From Cricetibacter osteomyelitidis (GTDB lineage Bacteria > Pseudomonadota > Gammaproteobacteria > Enterobacterales > Pasteurellaceae): a stretch of DNA of 45,458 bases. Positions 18,023 through 26,326 of this stretch are shown here, piece after piece; positions within the stretch are counted from its first letter, which is position 1; each line of letters begins with the position of its first letter. A model generated the notes under the pieces. The model was not told where the DNA came from, made no database searches, and saw nothing but the letters and a program-made list of their open reading frames with translations. The DNA lies in NCBI RefSeq assembly GCF_004340985.1, contig NZ_SLYB01000018.1:1-45458 (forward strand), read 5' to 3'. The position numbers and the translations under genes are program-made.

Positions 18023-19114
18023 ATGTCTAAAAGTAAGTTGGAAATTAAAATCAAAAATGATGATGAACGTATTGCCAGCGTTGAAGCCGTATTGCCTCCA
18101 ATAGCCTTAATCGAACGTTTTCAAGCAAGCCCTCTTGCCGTTAAAACGGTAAAAGAAACCCGTCAAAAGGCACATGATATTATCCATCAGCAAGATGACC
18201 GTTTATTAGTGATAATTGGACCTTGTTCTATTCATGATACTAAAGCGGCTTTAGAATATGCGGCAAAATTAAAACCATTACGTGAAAAATATAAAGATAC
18301 ATTAGAAATTATTATGCGCGTGTATTTTGAAAAACCACGCACCACTGTGGGTTGGAAAGGTTTGATTAATGATCCGCATTTAAATGATACTTATGCTTTA
18401 AATGACGGTTTACGCTTGGCTCGTAAATTATTGTCTGATATCAATGATATGGAATTGCCGACAGCCGGAGAATTTTTAGATATGATCACCCCGCAATATG
18501 TTGCGGACTTTATGAGTTGGGGAGCAATCGGTGCACGTACTACCGAATCCCAAGTACATCGTGAATTGGCTTCGGGTTTGTCTTGCGGAGTCGGTTTTAA
18601 AAATGCAACTAATGGCGGTGTGAAAGTGGCTCTGGATGCCATGGGGGCGGCAGAGTCTCCTCATCATTTCTTATCTGTCACGAAGTTTGGGCATTCTGCT
18701 ATTGTCACGACAAAAGGAAATAAAGATTGCCATATTATTTTGCGTGGAGGTGAACATGGTCCGAATTACAGTAAATCCGATATTGCAGAAGTATGTGAAA
18801 GCATTGAAAAGAGCGGTCGTATTCCGCACGTTATGGTGGATTTCAGCCATGCCAACAGCAGTAAACAATTTAAAAAACAATTGGATGTATGCAAAGCCGT
18901 ATGCCAACAAATTAGTAACGGTTCGACACAAATTTTCGGTGTGATGATTGAAAGTCATTTAGTTGAAGGTCGTCAAGATTTGATTCCGAATAAACCGTTA
19001 ACTTATGGCCAAAGTATCACGGATGCTTGTATCGGTTGGGAAGACAGCGAACAAGTGCTTGAAGATTTGTCTAATGCAGTTATTGCACGCCGTAAAACTA
19101 AGCAAATAAAATAG
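18023..19114 (+). CDS. aroG: 3-deoxy-7-phosphoheptulonate (DAHP) synthase, AroG type
   Basis: A 363-residue type I-alpha DAHP synthase, which condenses phosphoenolpyruvate with erythrose 4-phosphate in the first step of the shikimate pathway. Motifs: VIIGPCSIHD near residue 65, MRVYFEKPRTTVGWKGLINDP near 95-115, GARTTESQVHRE, ILRGG and the metal-binding MVDFSHANS near 272. Length and sequence place it with AroG/AroF/AroH; which amino acid inhibits it cannot be told by eye. The upstream TrpR-like operator suggests an AroH-like mode of gene control even though the protein resembles AroG. A strong terminator follows. Start supported by AACGAGTG only, a weak ribosome site. Confidence 0.9.
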   Translation: MSKSKLEIKIKNDDERIASVEAVLPPIALIERFQASPLAVKTVKETRQKAHDIIHQQDDRLLVIIGPCSIHDTKAALEYAAKLKPLREKYKDTLEIIMRVYFEKPRTTVGWKGLINDPHLNDTYALNDGLRLARKLLSDINDMELPTAGEFLDMITPQYVADFMSWGAIGARTTESQVHRELASGLSCGVGFKNATNGGVKVALDAMGAAESPHHFLSVTKFGHSAIVTTKGNKDCHIILRGGEHGPNYSKSDIAEVCESIEKSGRIPHVMVDFSHANSSKQFKKQLDVCKAVCQQISNGSTQIFGVMIESHLVEGRQDLIPNKPLTYGQSITDACIGWEDSEQVLEDLSNAVIARRKTKQIK

Positions 19115-19141
19115 AGGCTTTTTGGGATATACTCTACTGCT

Positions 19142-19185
19142 AACAACCCCACCTAATTTCTAACATCAGGTGGGGTTGTTATTTT
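19142..19185 (+). terminator. strong intrinsic terminator after aroG
   Basis: A 13-bp perfect stem, AACAACCCCACCT with AGGTGGGGTTGTT, around a 13-base loop and followed by ATTTT. It separates aroG from the convergent csqR gene and marks the left edge of the sulfoquinovose island. Confidence 0.85.
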
Positions 19186-19235
19186 CAGTATGAAATAAGA
19201 CAAAAGAGTGCTTTTCTCATCCGTATTTTTATTGA

Positions 19236-20015
19236 TTAATTGTCTGTTAGGTATAGCTCAATCTTATTATCTTTTATTATTTTCAGGATTGTTTGAGGTG
19301 GTTTCTCGTTTGTAAATATTGCTGAAGTCTGTGATAAATGACCTAATTCAACTGCAGCAGATGTATGGAATTTGGTGCTATCAATAGCAATAATTTTTGT
19401 TCGTGAGTGTTCTAACATTGCTTTTACTACGGCGACTTCATTAATATCAAAATCTAATAACACTCCATCAGTGGTAATTGCTCCAACACTTGTAATTAAA
19501 TAATCAGCTCTAAAATTATTAATAAAAGCGATCACATCAGGACCGATTATTCCTCCGTTATGAGAACGTAAGATACCACCAACGGTAATAACTTCAAAAT
19601 TTTTATTTTGGTATAATATGTTAGCAACCCTATGACTATTTGTGATAATTCTAAGATTATTTTTATTTTCAAGTGCTTTTGCTATGAATTCGACAGTCGT
19701 GCCAATAGTAATGAATAACGTGGAACCATCTGGAATATAGTCAGCAATTCGATTAGCTATTGATGTTTTTTCTTTGATATGTGATGTTTCTCTAATAGAG
19801 AATTCAGTATTTACAATACTTGAAATGCGTCCGGCTCCACCGTGATGACGAGATATCAGACCTTGCTGACTTAAGGTTCGGATATCTCGTCGGATAGTCT
19901 GAGTTGTTACCCCTAAAGTAGTTGAGAGTTCTTCATTACTGATATAACCGTTAGACATAACTAATGAGAGTAACTTATCCTGTCTTGGGTTTCCGGTTAG
20001 ACCTATATAGCTCAT
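19236..20015 (-). CDS. csqR: DeoR-family transcriptional regulator of sulfoquinovose genes (YihW/CsqR-like)
   Basis: A 259-residue DeoR regulator, near E. coli CsqR (261). Residues 9-60 form the winged helix-turn-helix, with the recognition region GVTTQTIRRDIRTLSQQGLISRHHGG; residues 80-235 form the DeoR sugar-phosphate sensing domain (ITIGTTVEFIAKAL, ITNSHRVANIL, GGILRSHNGGIIG, IAIDSTKFHTSAAV). AAGGAG lies eight bases before the ATG. It follows the sulfofructose kinase gene on the same strand and is divergent from the catabolic genes. In E. coli CsqR represses the yih genes until SQ or its glycerol glycoside is present; the same job is inferred here from context. The family alone would not give the ligand. 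Confidence 0.82.
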   Translation of the reverse strand: MSYIGLTGNPRQDKLLSLVMSNGYISNEELSTTLGVTTQTIRRDIRTLSQQGLISRHHGGAGRISSIVNTEFSIRETSHIKEKTSIANRIADYIPDGSTLFITIGTTVEFIAKALENKNNLRIITNSHRVANILYQNKNFEVITVGGILRSHNGGIIGPDVIAFINNFRADYLITSVGAITTDGVLLDFDINEVAVVKAMLEHSRTKIIAIDSTKFHTSAAVELGHLSQTSAIFTNEKPPQTILKIIKDNKIELYLTDN

Positions 20016-20060
20016 TTCTTAATCTCCTTTATAATAATTCATGGAATAACAGATATTGTA

Positions 20061-20963
20061 CTATGAAGTTTTATTCTGAGTAATAAATTTATCTACTTGT
20101 TGTAGATTTGGTATACCTTGCCGTCCACCATGCATTGTACATTTCTGTGCAGCAACGGCACTTGAAAATTCAATTGTTTTTACTAAAGAATATCCTTTTG
20201 CAATTGCTAAAGCAAAAGCACCATGGAATACATCTCCGGCTCCGGTTGTGTCTACAGCTTCGACTTTAAATCCATTACATTTGTGTAATGTATTAGTTTC
20301 TCCCCATACGCAGCCTTTACTGCCTTGCGTAACATAAGCATACCCACCACACTGCCGTGATGCTAATTTAATTGCCTCAATACTATCCTTAGCAGAAGGC
20401 AACATTTTTTTCAAACCCGGTTCGGAAAACACCGAATGCGTTGCTAATGCAACAAGTGATTCGATGTTCTGCGGTGTGACATCTGCATCAAGTACAGTAG
20501 GTATATTTAATTTCTTTCCTTGTTCTAATGCATATTTAGCACCATCATGCCAACGTACATCACATAAAATAACATCGTATCGGGAAAAATCAATCTGGTG
20601 TAACCAATCTGTATCCATTGGTAAATCCGGGCTTGGATAATTAATGATGAGCCGCTCCCCATGTTTATCTACTATAATTGCAGATTGCGATGATTTGGCA
20701 TTTCTATAAATTTTCGTTAATGTTGTATTTACGCCATAATCTTCTAACTCTGCAAGAATCGTTTTTCCAACATCATCATCTCCCACACGACCGATAAAAT
20801 CAACACTTCCCCCTAGTTTAGCAATGGCAACGGCTGCAGTAGCAGCTGGTCCGCCACCAATATCTTTATAGTTATTTGCTATAAATTTTCCACTTTGTTT
20901 AGGAATATTTTCTACATAGTAAATACGATCTTGTACAGCAATACCAACACAAGCAATTTTCAT
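20061..20963 (-). CDS. yihV: 6-deoxy-6-sulfofructose kinase (YihV-like, PfkB family)
   Basis: A 300-residue PfkB/ribokinase-type kinase (E. coli YihV 298). It is inferred to phosphorylate 6-deoxy-6-sulfofructose with ATP to the 1-phosphate. Visible: N-terminal DIGGGPAATAAVAIAKLGG (34-52) and the PfkB signature DTTGAGDVFHGAF with catalytic D244. K26, N108 and R137 appear to correspond to residues that bind the sulfonate in E. coli YihV (one lower in number), though I could not align formally. ATG 20963 is chosen over ATG 20969 because GAGGAA abuts the earlier one but is seven bases from the later one. Context with aldolase YihT, isomerase YihS and reductase YihU makes a plain fructokinase unlikely. 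Confidence 0.85.
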   Translation of the reverse strand: MKIACVGIAVQDRIYYVENIPKQSGKFIANNYKDIGGGPAATAAVAIAKLGGSVDFIGRVGDDDVGKTILAELEDYGVNTTLTKIYRNAKSSQSAIIVDKHGERLIINYPSPDLPMDTDWLHQIDFSRYDVILCDVRWHDGAKYALEQGKKLNIPTVLDADVTPQNIESLVALATHSVFSEPGLKKMLPSAKDSIEAIKLASRQCGGYAYVTQGSKGCVWGETNTLHKCNGFKVEAVDTTGAGDVFHGAFALAIAKGYSLVKTIEFSSAVAAQKCTMHGGRQGIPNLQQVDKFITQNKTS

Positions 20964-21001
20964 AGTCATTTCCTCTTTGAATTATTATGGTAAGTATAAT
21001 A

Positions 21002-21016
21002 CTTCATTTTTATTTT
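21002..21016. promoter_or_regulatory. A-rich repeat, possible CsqR operator half (copy 1)
   Basis: On the minus strand it reads AAAATAAAAATGAAG, similar to AAAATAAATGAAC at 21075 and AAAAAAAATGAAC at 28215. The AT-rich background makes this weak. Confidence 0.25.
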
Positions 21017-21022
21017 TTAAAA

Positions 21023-21038
21023 TGTGATCTATGTCACT
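21023..21038. promoter_or_regulatory. CRP binding site in the divergent yihV/yihU promoter region
   Basis: TGTGATCTATGTCACT matches the CRP consensus TGTGA-N6-TCACA in nine of ten bases. Its centre is about 42 bases upstream of the transcription start implied by a TATTAT -10 element at 21061-21066, the spacing of class II CRP activation of the yihU operon. Confidence 0.75.
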
Positions 21039-21060
21039 TTACATTAATAAATTTTATAAA

Positions 21061-21066
21061 TATTAT
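21061..21066 (+). promoter_or_regulatory. predicted -10 element of the yihU operon
   Basis: TATTAT lies 51 bases before the yihU ATG and is spaced from the CRP site as expected for class II activation. The region is AT-rich, so the placement is tentative. Confidence 0.4.
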
Positions 21067-21116
21067 ATAAAACGAAAATAAATGAACTTATTCGAATATT
21101 AATTAAGGAGAGGAGT

Positions 21117-22001
21117 ATGGCAAAAATTGCATTTATTGGTTTGGGACAAATGGGTTCACCAATGGCTACAAATTTATTGAAAAAAGGACATTTTGTTTCT
21201 GTTTATGATATCAATCCTGAAGCTGTTAAAAAATTAACAGCTATAGGAGCACAAACTTCATCAACGCTTGGTGAGGTGGTACAAGGATGTGAATTTATTA
21301 TTACGATGCTGCCTAACGGTAAATTAGTAGAACAAGTTATTTTCGGTGAACAAGGATTTGTTAATGCGATAGCTACGAATGCCTTGGTTATTGATATGTC
21401 TACTATTCATCCTTTTGAAAGCGATCGGATTAGAGAAAAATTAGGTCAATTGAATATTGAATTTATGGATGCTCCGGTAGGACGGACATCAGATAATGCT
21501 ATTGCGGGTACACTTTTGATTCTAGCAGGCGGTACATCCGAACAAGTATCAAGAGCTACTGAGGTTTTATTATGCATGGGCTCTGAAATTATTAATACCG
21601 GTGGACCGGGACGTGGCATTAGAGTGAAATTGATTAATAACTTTATGAGTATTTCACTGAATGCATTATCAGCAGAAACAGCTACGCTTTGTGAAGCCTT
21701 AAATTTACCTTTCGATATCGCAATGCGGGTTATGCAAGGTACTCCTGCAAATAAAGGTCATTTTACAACAACATGGGTAAATAAAGTGTTAAAAGGGGAT
21801 TTATCCCCAGCGTTTATGATCGATTTGGCACATAAAGATTTAGGTATTGCCCTTGATGTCGCAAATCAATTACATGTTCCATTAGTAATGGGAGCTGCTT
21901 CACGGGAAATTTATAGCCAAGCAAAAGCGATGGGACGAGGTAAACAGGATTGGACTGCAATTTTAGAGCATGTCCGTTTCTGTTCAGGTTTGATCAAATA
22001 G
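21117..22001 (+). CDS. yihU: sulfolactaldehyde reductase (YihU-like beta-hydroxyacid dehydrogenase)
   Basis: A 294-residue NAD(H)-dependent beta-hydroxyacid dehydrogenase (E. coli YihU 298). It is inferred to reduce 3-sulfolactaldehyde to 2,3-dihydroxypropane-1-sulfonate (DHPS), regenerating NAD+. The Rossmann motif [14 protein letters not shown] is at the N-terminus; the substrate loop [11 protein letters not shown] includes R123, which in E. coli YihU contacts the sulfonate; the catalytic K171 sits in KLINNFMS. R123 and K171 have the same numbers as in the E. coli enzyme. Without context it could be called 3-hydroxyisobutyrate or tartronate semialdehyde reductase, but R123 and the neighbours favour YihU. 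AAGGAGAGGAG precedes the ATG. First gene of the rightward operon. Confidence 0.88.
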   Translation: MAKIAFIGLGQMGSPMATNLLKKGHFVSVYDINPEAVKKLTAIGAQTSSTLGEVVQGCEFIITMLPNGKLVEQVIFGEQGFVNAIATNALVIDMSTIHPFESDRIREKLGQLNIEFMDAPVGRTSDNAIAGTLLILAGGTSEQVSRATEVLLCMGSEIINTGGPGRGIRVKLINNFMSISLNALSAETATLCEALNLPFDIAMRVMQGTPANKGHFTTTWVNKVLKGDLSPAFMIDLAHKDLGIALDVANQLHVPLVMGAASREIYSQAKAMGRGKQDWTAILEHVRFCSGLIK

Positions 22002-22027
22002 TATGAGTATGAAAAAAGGAAACCAGT

Positions 22028-22897
22028 ATGGAAAATTACACTATTAAAGATATAGCTCGCCCTTCAGGTGGATTTGCAATGTTGGCGGTAGATCAACGCG
22101 AAGCACTTAGATTGATGTTTGCTGCGTCTGGAATGAACCACTCGGATCAAGATTTGACAGATTTTAAAGTGAATGCGGCAAAAATTCTTTCTCCCTATGC
22201 ATCAGGTGTTTTAGTCGATAATCAATTTTGTTATAAGCAAATTGTTGAACAAAAAGTTATCTCATCCAATTCAGCGATGATTGTTGCGGCAGATCAATTT
22301 ATTCCAGGCAATGGCATTCCGGTTGATACCGTGTGTATTGACAAAGAAATTGATCCACATAAAGCAAGAGAAAATGGAGCTAAGGCTTTAAAATTACTTG
22401 TTTTATGGCGACAGGATGAAGATCCGCAACAACGTTTGGAAATGGTTAAAGAATTTAATCAAATTTGTCATTCTGCAGGGTTAGTTAGTATTATTGAACC
22501 GGTTGTTCGTCCGCCGAGAATTGGTGATAAATTTGACAGAGAACAAGCAATTTTAGCAGCAGCTAAAGAGTTGGGAGATTCCGGTGCGGATCTTTATAAG
22601 GGAGAAATGCCTTTATTTGGCAAAGGAAATGCGTCTGAACTATTAAGTGCGGCTCAAAAATTAAATGATCAAATCAATATGCCTTGGGTAATTTTATCAT
22701 CAGGCGTTGATGTGAATTTATTTTGTCGTTCAGTCAGAATTGCAATGCAGGCCGGGGCTTCAGGTTTTTTAGCCGGTCGTGCGGTATGGTCTTCGGTAAT
22801 TGGATTACCGGATACCGAACTCATGCTAAAAGACATTTCAGCACCACGCTTACAGCATTTGAGTTCAATTGTTGATGAAATTATGGCATCAAGATAA
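22028..22897 (+). CDS. yihT: 6-deoxy-6-sulfofructose-1-phosphate aldolase (YihT-like)
   Basis: A 289-residue class I aldolase of the LacD/YihT family (E. coli YihT 292). It is inferred to split 6-deoxy-6-sulfofructose-1-phosphate into DHAP, which enters glycolysis, and 3-sulfolactaldehyde. The N-terminal [14 protein letters not shown] (18-31) is typical of the family, and the Schiff-base lysine K191 lies in DLYKGEMP, matching K193 of E. coli YihT. Further on, WVILSSGVD and [11 protein letters not shown] form the phosphate-binding end of the barrel. AAAAGGAAACC lies before the start, 26 bases after yihU. The tagatose-bisphosphate aldolase LacD is the main alternative, made unlikely by the neighbours. 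Confidence 0.88.
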   Translation: MENYTIKDIARPSGGFAMLAVDQREALRLMFAASGMNHSDQDLTDFKVNAAKILSPYASGVLVDNQFCYKQIVEQKVISSNSAMIVAADQFIPGNGIPVDTVCIDKEIDPHKARENGAKALKLLVLWRQDEDPQQRLEMVKEFNQICHSAGLVSIIEPVVRPPRIGDKFDREQAILAAAKELGDSGADLYKGEMPLFGKGNASELLSAAQKLNDQINMPWVILSSGVDVNLFCRSVRIAMQAGASGFLAGRAVWSSVIGLPDTELMLKDISAPRLQHLSSIVDEIMASR

Positions 22898-22957
22898 TGC
22901 CATAAATCTTTTTCCGTATTTTAGTTAATATTTATTATTGAATCTATGAGGTGGAAA

Positions 22958-24973
22958 ATGGAGTTAAATCAAATAAATGGTGGCTTTCAACTGACTCAGA
23001 ACGAACAGGTTTTATTATCTCATACTAACCGTAGTCCTGCTTTTTTTGTCGGGATTGGAAAAGAGAAGATAGAGATTTACCGAGGTAATTTTGCTATTGA
23101 AGATACGATTGTTGAGCGAATACCGTTAAAGCATAGCAAAATTATCAATAATGAAATTCATCTTGCCTATGATGAGTTGACGGCAACTCAATTGATTATT
23201 CGGTTAGATTCGTTATCCCTTCAAGATTCAAAACTTATTATTGAACAGTTAGACTCTCAACTTAACCGTTTTTGGATTCGTTTACCGGCTCAAGAGGATG
23301 AAAAAGTATGGGGCTGTGGGGAGCAGATGTCATATTTTAATCTACGAGGAAGACATTTTCCACTCTGGACATCTGAGCCGGGAGTCGGACGTGATAAAAA
23401 TACAGAAATAACATTTCTATCTGATAAATATAATAAAGCAGGTGGAGACTATTATCATACTAACTATCCTCAACCGACTTTTGTTTCCTCTCAGCATTAT
23501 GCGTGTCATGTTAACAGTACGGCTTATGCGGATTTTGATTTTCGTAATACGGATTATCACGAATTACAAATATGGGAAATTCCGAAATCTATTGAAATTT
23601 ATACCGCACTTTCTTTTTTAGATTTGATTGAAAAACTCAGCTTGCGTTTTGGTCGCCAACCTAAATTACCCGAATGGATTTATAACGGTGTTATTTTAGG
23701 TTTAAAAGGTGGAGAAGAGAATTCATTTTCTCGTATGGAAAATGCAATAGCTAAGGGTGTTTCTGTTGCAGGTATTTGGTGTGAAGACTGGGCCGGTATC
23801 AGACAAACTTCTTTTGGTAAGCGTTTATTTTGGGATTGGAAATGGAGTAAAAAACGCTACCCTAATTTAGATGAAAAAATTAAGTCACTACGAGAACGTA
23901 ACATCCGTTTTCTTGCTTATGTCAGCCCTTACCTATGTGAAGACGGTGAATTATATCCGCTTGCAAAAGAGAAAAATTTATTTGCTATCAATAAACAAGG
24001 CGATGTCGCATTAGTTGATTTTGGTGAATTTAATTGTGGTGTACTGGACTTTACTAACCCTGAAACAAGAGAATGGGTAAAAAAAGAAATTATTCAAAAA
24101 AATATGCTTGATTTAGGTGTATCTGGTTGGATGGCTGATTTCGGGGAGTATCTGCCAACCAATGATCTTTATTTGCATAATGGCATTGATGCCAAACTTA
24201 TGCATAATGCGTGGCCACCACTATGGGCAAGTGTAAATGCAGAAGCCGTTGCAGAGCGAGGTTTAACTGGTGAAATTATGTTCTTTATGCGAGCTGGATT
24301 TACGGGTACTCAGAAATTCTGTCCTATGCTTTGGGCCGGCGATCAATGTGTTGATTTTTCTCGTCATGATGGACTTAATACCGTTATTTGTGGGGCTCTT
24401 TCGTCAGGTTTATTAGGCAATGCTTATCACCATAGTGATATAGGTGGATATACCAGTTTATTTGGAAATCGGCGGACTAAAGAAGTGTTTGAACGTTGGG
24501 TTGATATGGCTGCATTTACACCAATGATGCGAACCCATGAAGGTAATCGTCCTGATGAAAATTTCCAATTTGATCAAGATGTAAACACTATCGCACATTT
24601 GGCAAAAATGACTAATATCTATCGTCACTTAACGCCTTATCTAAAACATTTGGTTAATGAAGCGAGTGAAAAAGGCTATCCGGTACAACGTCCTTTATTT
24701 GTACATTTCGAACATGATGAAAACACCTATGATATTCAAGATCAATATATGTATGGTGCCGATTTACTTGTTTCACCAGTACATAAACAAGGTGTCGGCG
24801 AATGGACTGTTTATTTACCGGCACAAGAAACGTGGATAAATGTCTGGAATCAACAAGAAATTCAAGGGGGACAGTATATTACTGTGCCGGCTCCTATAGG
24901 TCAGCCGCCACTGTTTTATCGTAAAAACAGTCAATGGGCTGATTTATTTGCTGCAATTCCAAGAGTTTCTTAA
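22958..24973 (+). CDS. yihQ: sulfoquinovosidase (YihQ-like, GH31), K-E-R-W-Y type
   Basis: A 671-residue GH31 glycosidase (E. coli YihQ 678), inferred to release SQ from sulfoquinovosyl glycerol. Nucleophile D394 in WMADFGEYLP and acid/base D462 in WAGDQ match E. coli D405 and D472. The sulfonate pocket reads K250 (GLKGG), E276 (WCEDW), R289 and W292 (GKRLFW), and Y498 (GGYTS). E. coli has Q262, Q288, R301, W304, Y508, so this is the K-E-R-W-Y variant known from other sulfoquinovosidases, not the Q-Q-R-W-Y of E. coli. No signal peptide, so it is cytoplasmic. ATG 22958 is preferred to ATG 22946 because GAGGTGG lies in between, and the same CTATGAGGTG stretch precedes yihS. Contains one perfect uptake signal. 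Confidence 0.9.
   Translation: MELNQINGGFQLTQNEQVLLSHTNRSPAFFVGIGKEKIEIYRGNFAIEDTIVERIPLKHSKIINNEIHLAYDELTATQLIIRLDSLSLQDSKLIIEQLDSQLNRFWIRLPAQEDEKVWGCGEQMSYFNLRGRHFPLWTSEPGVGRDKNTEITFLSDKYNKAGGDYYHTNYPQPTFVSSQHYACHVNSTAYADFDFRNTDYHELQIWEIPKSIEIYTALSFLDLIEKLSLRFGRQPKLPEWIYNGVILGLKGGEENSFSRMENAIAKGVSVAGIWCEDWAGIRQTSFGKRLFWDWKWSKKRYPNLDEKIKSLRERNIRFLAYVSPYLCEDGELYPLAKEKNLFAINKQGDVALVDFGEFNCGVLDFTNPETREWVKKEIIQKNMLDLGVSGWMADFGEYLPTNDLYLHNGIDAKLMHNAWPPLWASVNAEAVAERGLTGEIMFFMRAGFTGTQKFCPMLWAGDQCVDFSRHDGLNTVICGALSSGLLGNAYHHSDIGGYTSLFGNRRTKEVFERWVDMAAFTPMMRTHEGNRPDENFQFDQDVNTIAHLAKMTNIYRHLTPYLKHLVNEASEKGYPVQRPLFVHFEHDENTYDIQDQYMYGADLLVSPVHKQGVGEWTVYLPAQETWINVWNQQEIQGGQYITVPAPIGQPPLFYRKNSQWADLFAAIPRVS
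23603..23611 (-). repeat. DNA uptake signal inside yihQ
   Basis: ACCGCACTT (AAGTGCGGT on the minus strand) followed by a T-rich stretch. Its presence inside the island gene shows the gene has been resident in, or shaped within, a Pasteurellaceae genome. Confidence 0.9.
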
Positions 24974-25012
24974 TAATGAATATTTGATATTTTTAAACTA
25001 TGAGGTGATTTT

Positions 25013-26254
25013 ATGAAATGGATTAATACAAAAGCTCATAATCGTTGGCTCGAACAAGAAACAGATCGTATTTTTGAATTCGGTCGTAAATCCGTTGTGT
25101 CCACAGGATTTGGTTGGATAGGGAATAATGGTAATGTGCGAGAAGAAATGGGAATTCAGCTTTGGATTACGGCTCGCATGTTACATGTTTATTCATTAGC
25201 TGCATTAATGGGAAGACCCGGTGCTTATAAATTAGTTGAGCATGGTATTAATTCCTTGGATGGTGCGTTACGAGATAAAAAATATGGTGGTTGGTATGCT
25301 AATGTAAATGAAAAAGGCGTAGTTGATGCTTCAAAACAAGGTTATCAACATTTCTTTGTATTATTAGGTGCGGCCAGTGCAGTAACAACAGGACATCCTA
25401 AAGCTCGTCAATTATTAGATGATGCGATTGAAATTATTGAAAAATACTTTTGGAGCGAATCTGAACAAATGTGTTTGGAATCTTGGGATGAAACATTTAC
25501 TACAACCGAAAATTATCGTGGTGGCAATGCCAATATGCATGCTGTAGAAGCTTTTATGATTGTTTATGATGTGACGAAAGATAGAAAGTGGTTAGATAGA
25601 GCAGTGCGTATTGCTTCGGTCATTATTCATGATGTTGCTCGAAATAATAATTATCGTGTAAATGAACATTTTGATTTTAGCTGGAAACCTATTTTAGATT
25701 ATAACCAAGATAATCCGGCAAGCCATTTCCGTGCCTATGGCGGCACTCCAGGTCACTGGGTTGAGTGGGGGCGATTAATGTTACATCTTCGTGCCACATT
25801 AATTTCAATCAATGCAGATGTGCCAGAGTGGTTATTAGAAGATGCTAAAAATTTATTTGCGGCAGGCGTACGAGATGCTTGGTCAGTTGATGGTGCGGAA
25901 GGTTTTGTGTATACCGTTGATTGGAATGGCAAACCTGTAGTAAGAGAACGCATTCGTTGGGTTATAGTAGAAGCAATAGGAACAGCCTATGCGTTATACA
26001 CAGCAACGGGTGACGTTCAATATGAAAAATATTATCAAGAATTTTGGGACTATTGTCGTGAATACTTAATGGATTATGAAACAGGTTCTTGGTGGCAGGA
26101 ATTAGATACTAATAATAAAGCATCAAGTAAAGTATGGGATGGTAAACAGGATATTTATCATTTAATGCATTGCTTATTAATCCCAAGATTACCATTAACA
26201 CCAGGACTTGCTCCGGCATTATCACTAGGCTTGCTTGATAGTAATTTAAAATAA
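25013..26254 (+). CDS. yihS: sulfoquinovose isomerase (YihS-like, AGE family)
   Basis: A 413-residue (alpha/alpha)6-barrel isomerase of the N-acylglucosamine 2-epimerase superfamily, the same length as E. coli YihS. It is inferred to interconvert SQ and 6-deoxy-6-sulfofructose (and, in the family, also sulforhamnose). Active-site residues R55 (WITAR), H176 (NANMH), H248 (GTPGH) and H383 (IYHLMH) all sit at the same numbers as in E. coli YihS. GAGGTG lies before the ATG, as for yihQ. It follows yihQ by 39 bases. A mannose isomerase/epimerase is the family alternative; identical numbering and context favour YihS. Confidence 0.9.
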   Translation: MKWINTKAHNRWLEQETDRIFEFGRKSVVSTGFGWIGNNGNVREEMGIQLWITARMLHVYSLAALMGRPGAYKLVEHGINSLDGALRDKKYGGWYANVNEKGVVDASKQGYQHFFVLLGAASAVTTGHPKARQLLDDAIEIIEKYFWSESEQMCLESWDETFTTTENYRGGNANMHAVEAFMIVYDVTKDRKWLDRAVRIASVIIHDVARNNNYRVNEHFDFSWKPILDYNQDNPASHFRAYGGTPGHWVEWGRLMLHLRATLISINADVPEWLLEDAKNLFAAGVRDAWSVDGAEGFVYTVDWNGKPVVRERIRWVIVEAIGTAYALYTATGDVQYEKYYQEFWDYCREYLMDYETGSWWQELDTNNKASSKVWDGKQDIYHLMHCLLIPRLPLTPGLAPALSLGLLDSNLK

Positions 26255-26274
26255 TCAAATGCTCAATTTATTGG

Positions 26275-26305
26275 GAGTTCTGCTCAGGTGGAACTCTTAT
26301 TTTTA
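26275..26305 (+). terminator. weak hairpin between yihS and galM
   Basis: GAGTTC and GAACTC form a 6-bp stem with a 10-base loop, followed by TTATTTTTAT. It may be a partial terminator or an mRNA stabiliser that lowers expression of the downstream genes. Confidence 0.4.
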
Positions 26306-26326
26306 TCATAATTAAGGGGTAAAAAT

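Noticed and set aside
20061-22897. Reading the kinase, reductase and aldolase as fructokinase, 3-hydroxyisobutyrate dehydrogenase and tagatose-bisphosphate aldolase
   Set aside because: Each generic call is possible alone, but R123/K171 in the reductase, K191 in the aldolase and the neighbouring sulfoquinovosidase and SQ isomerase fit the sulfo-EMP set together.
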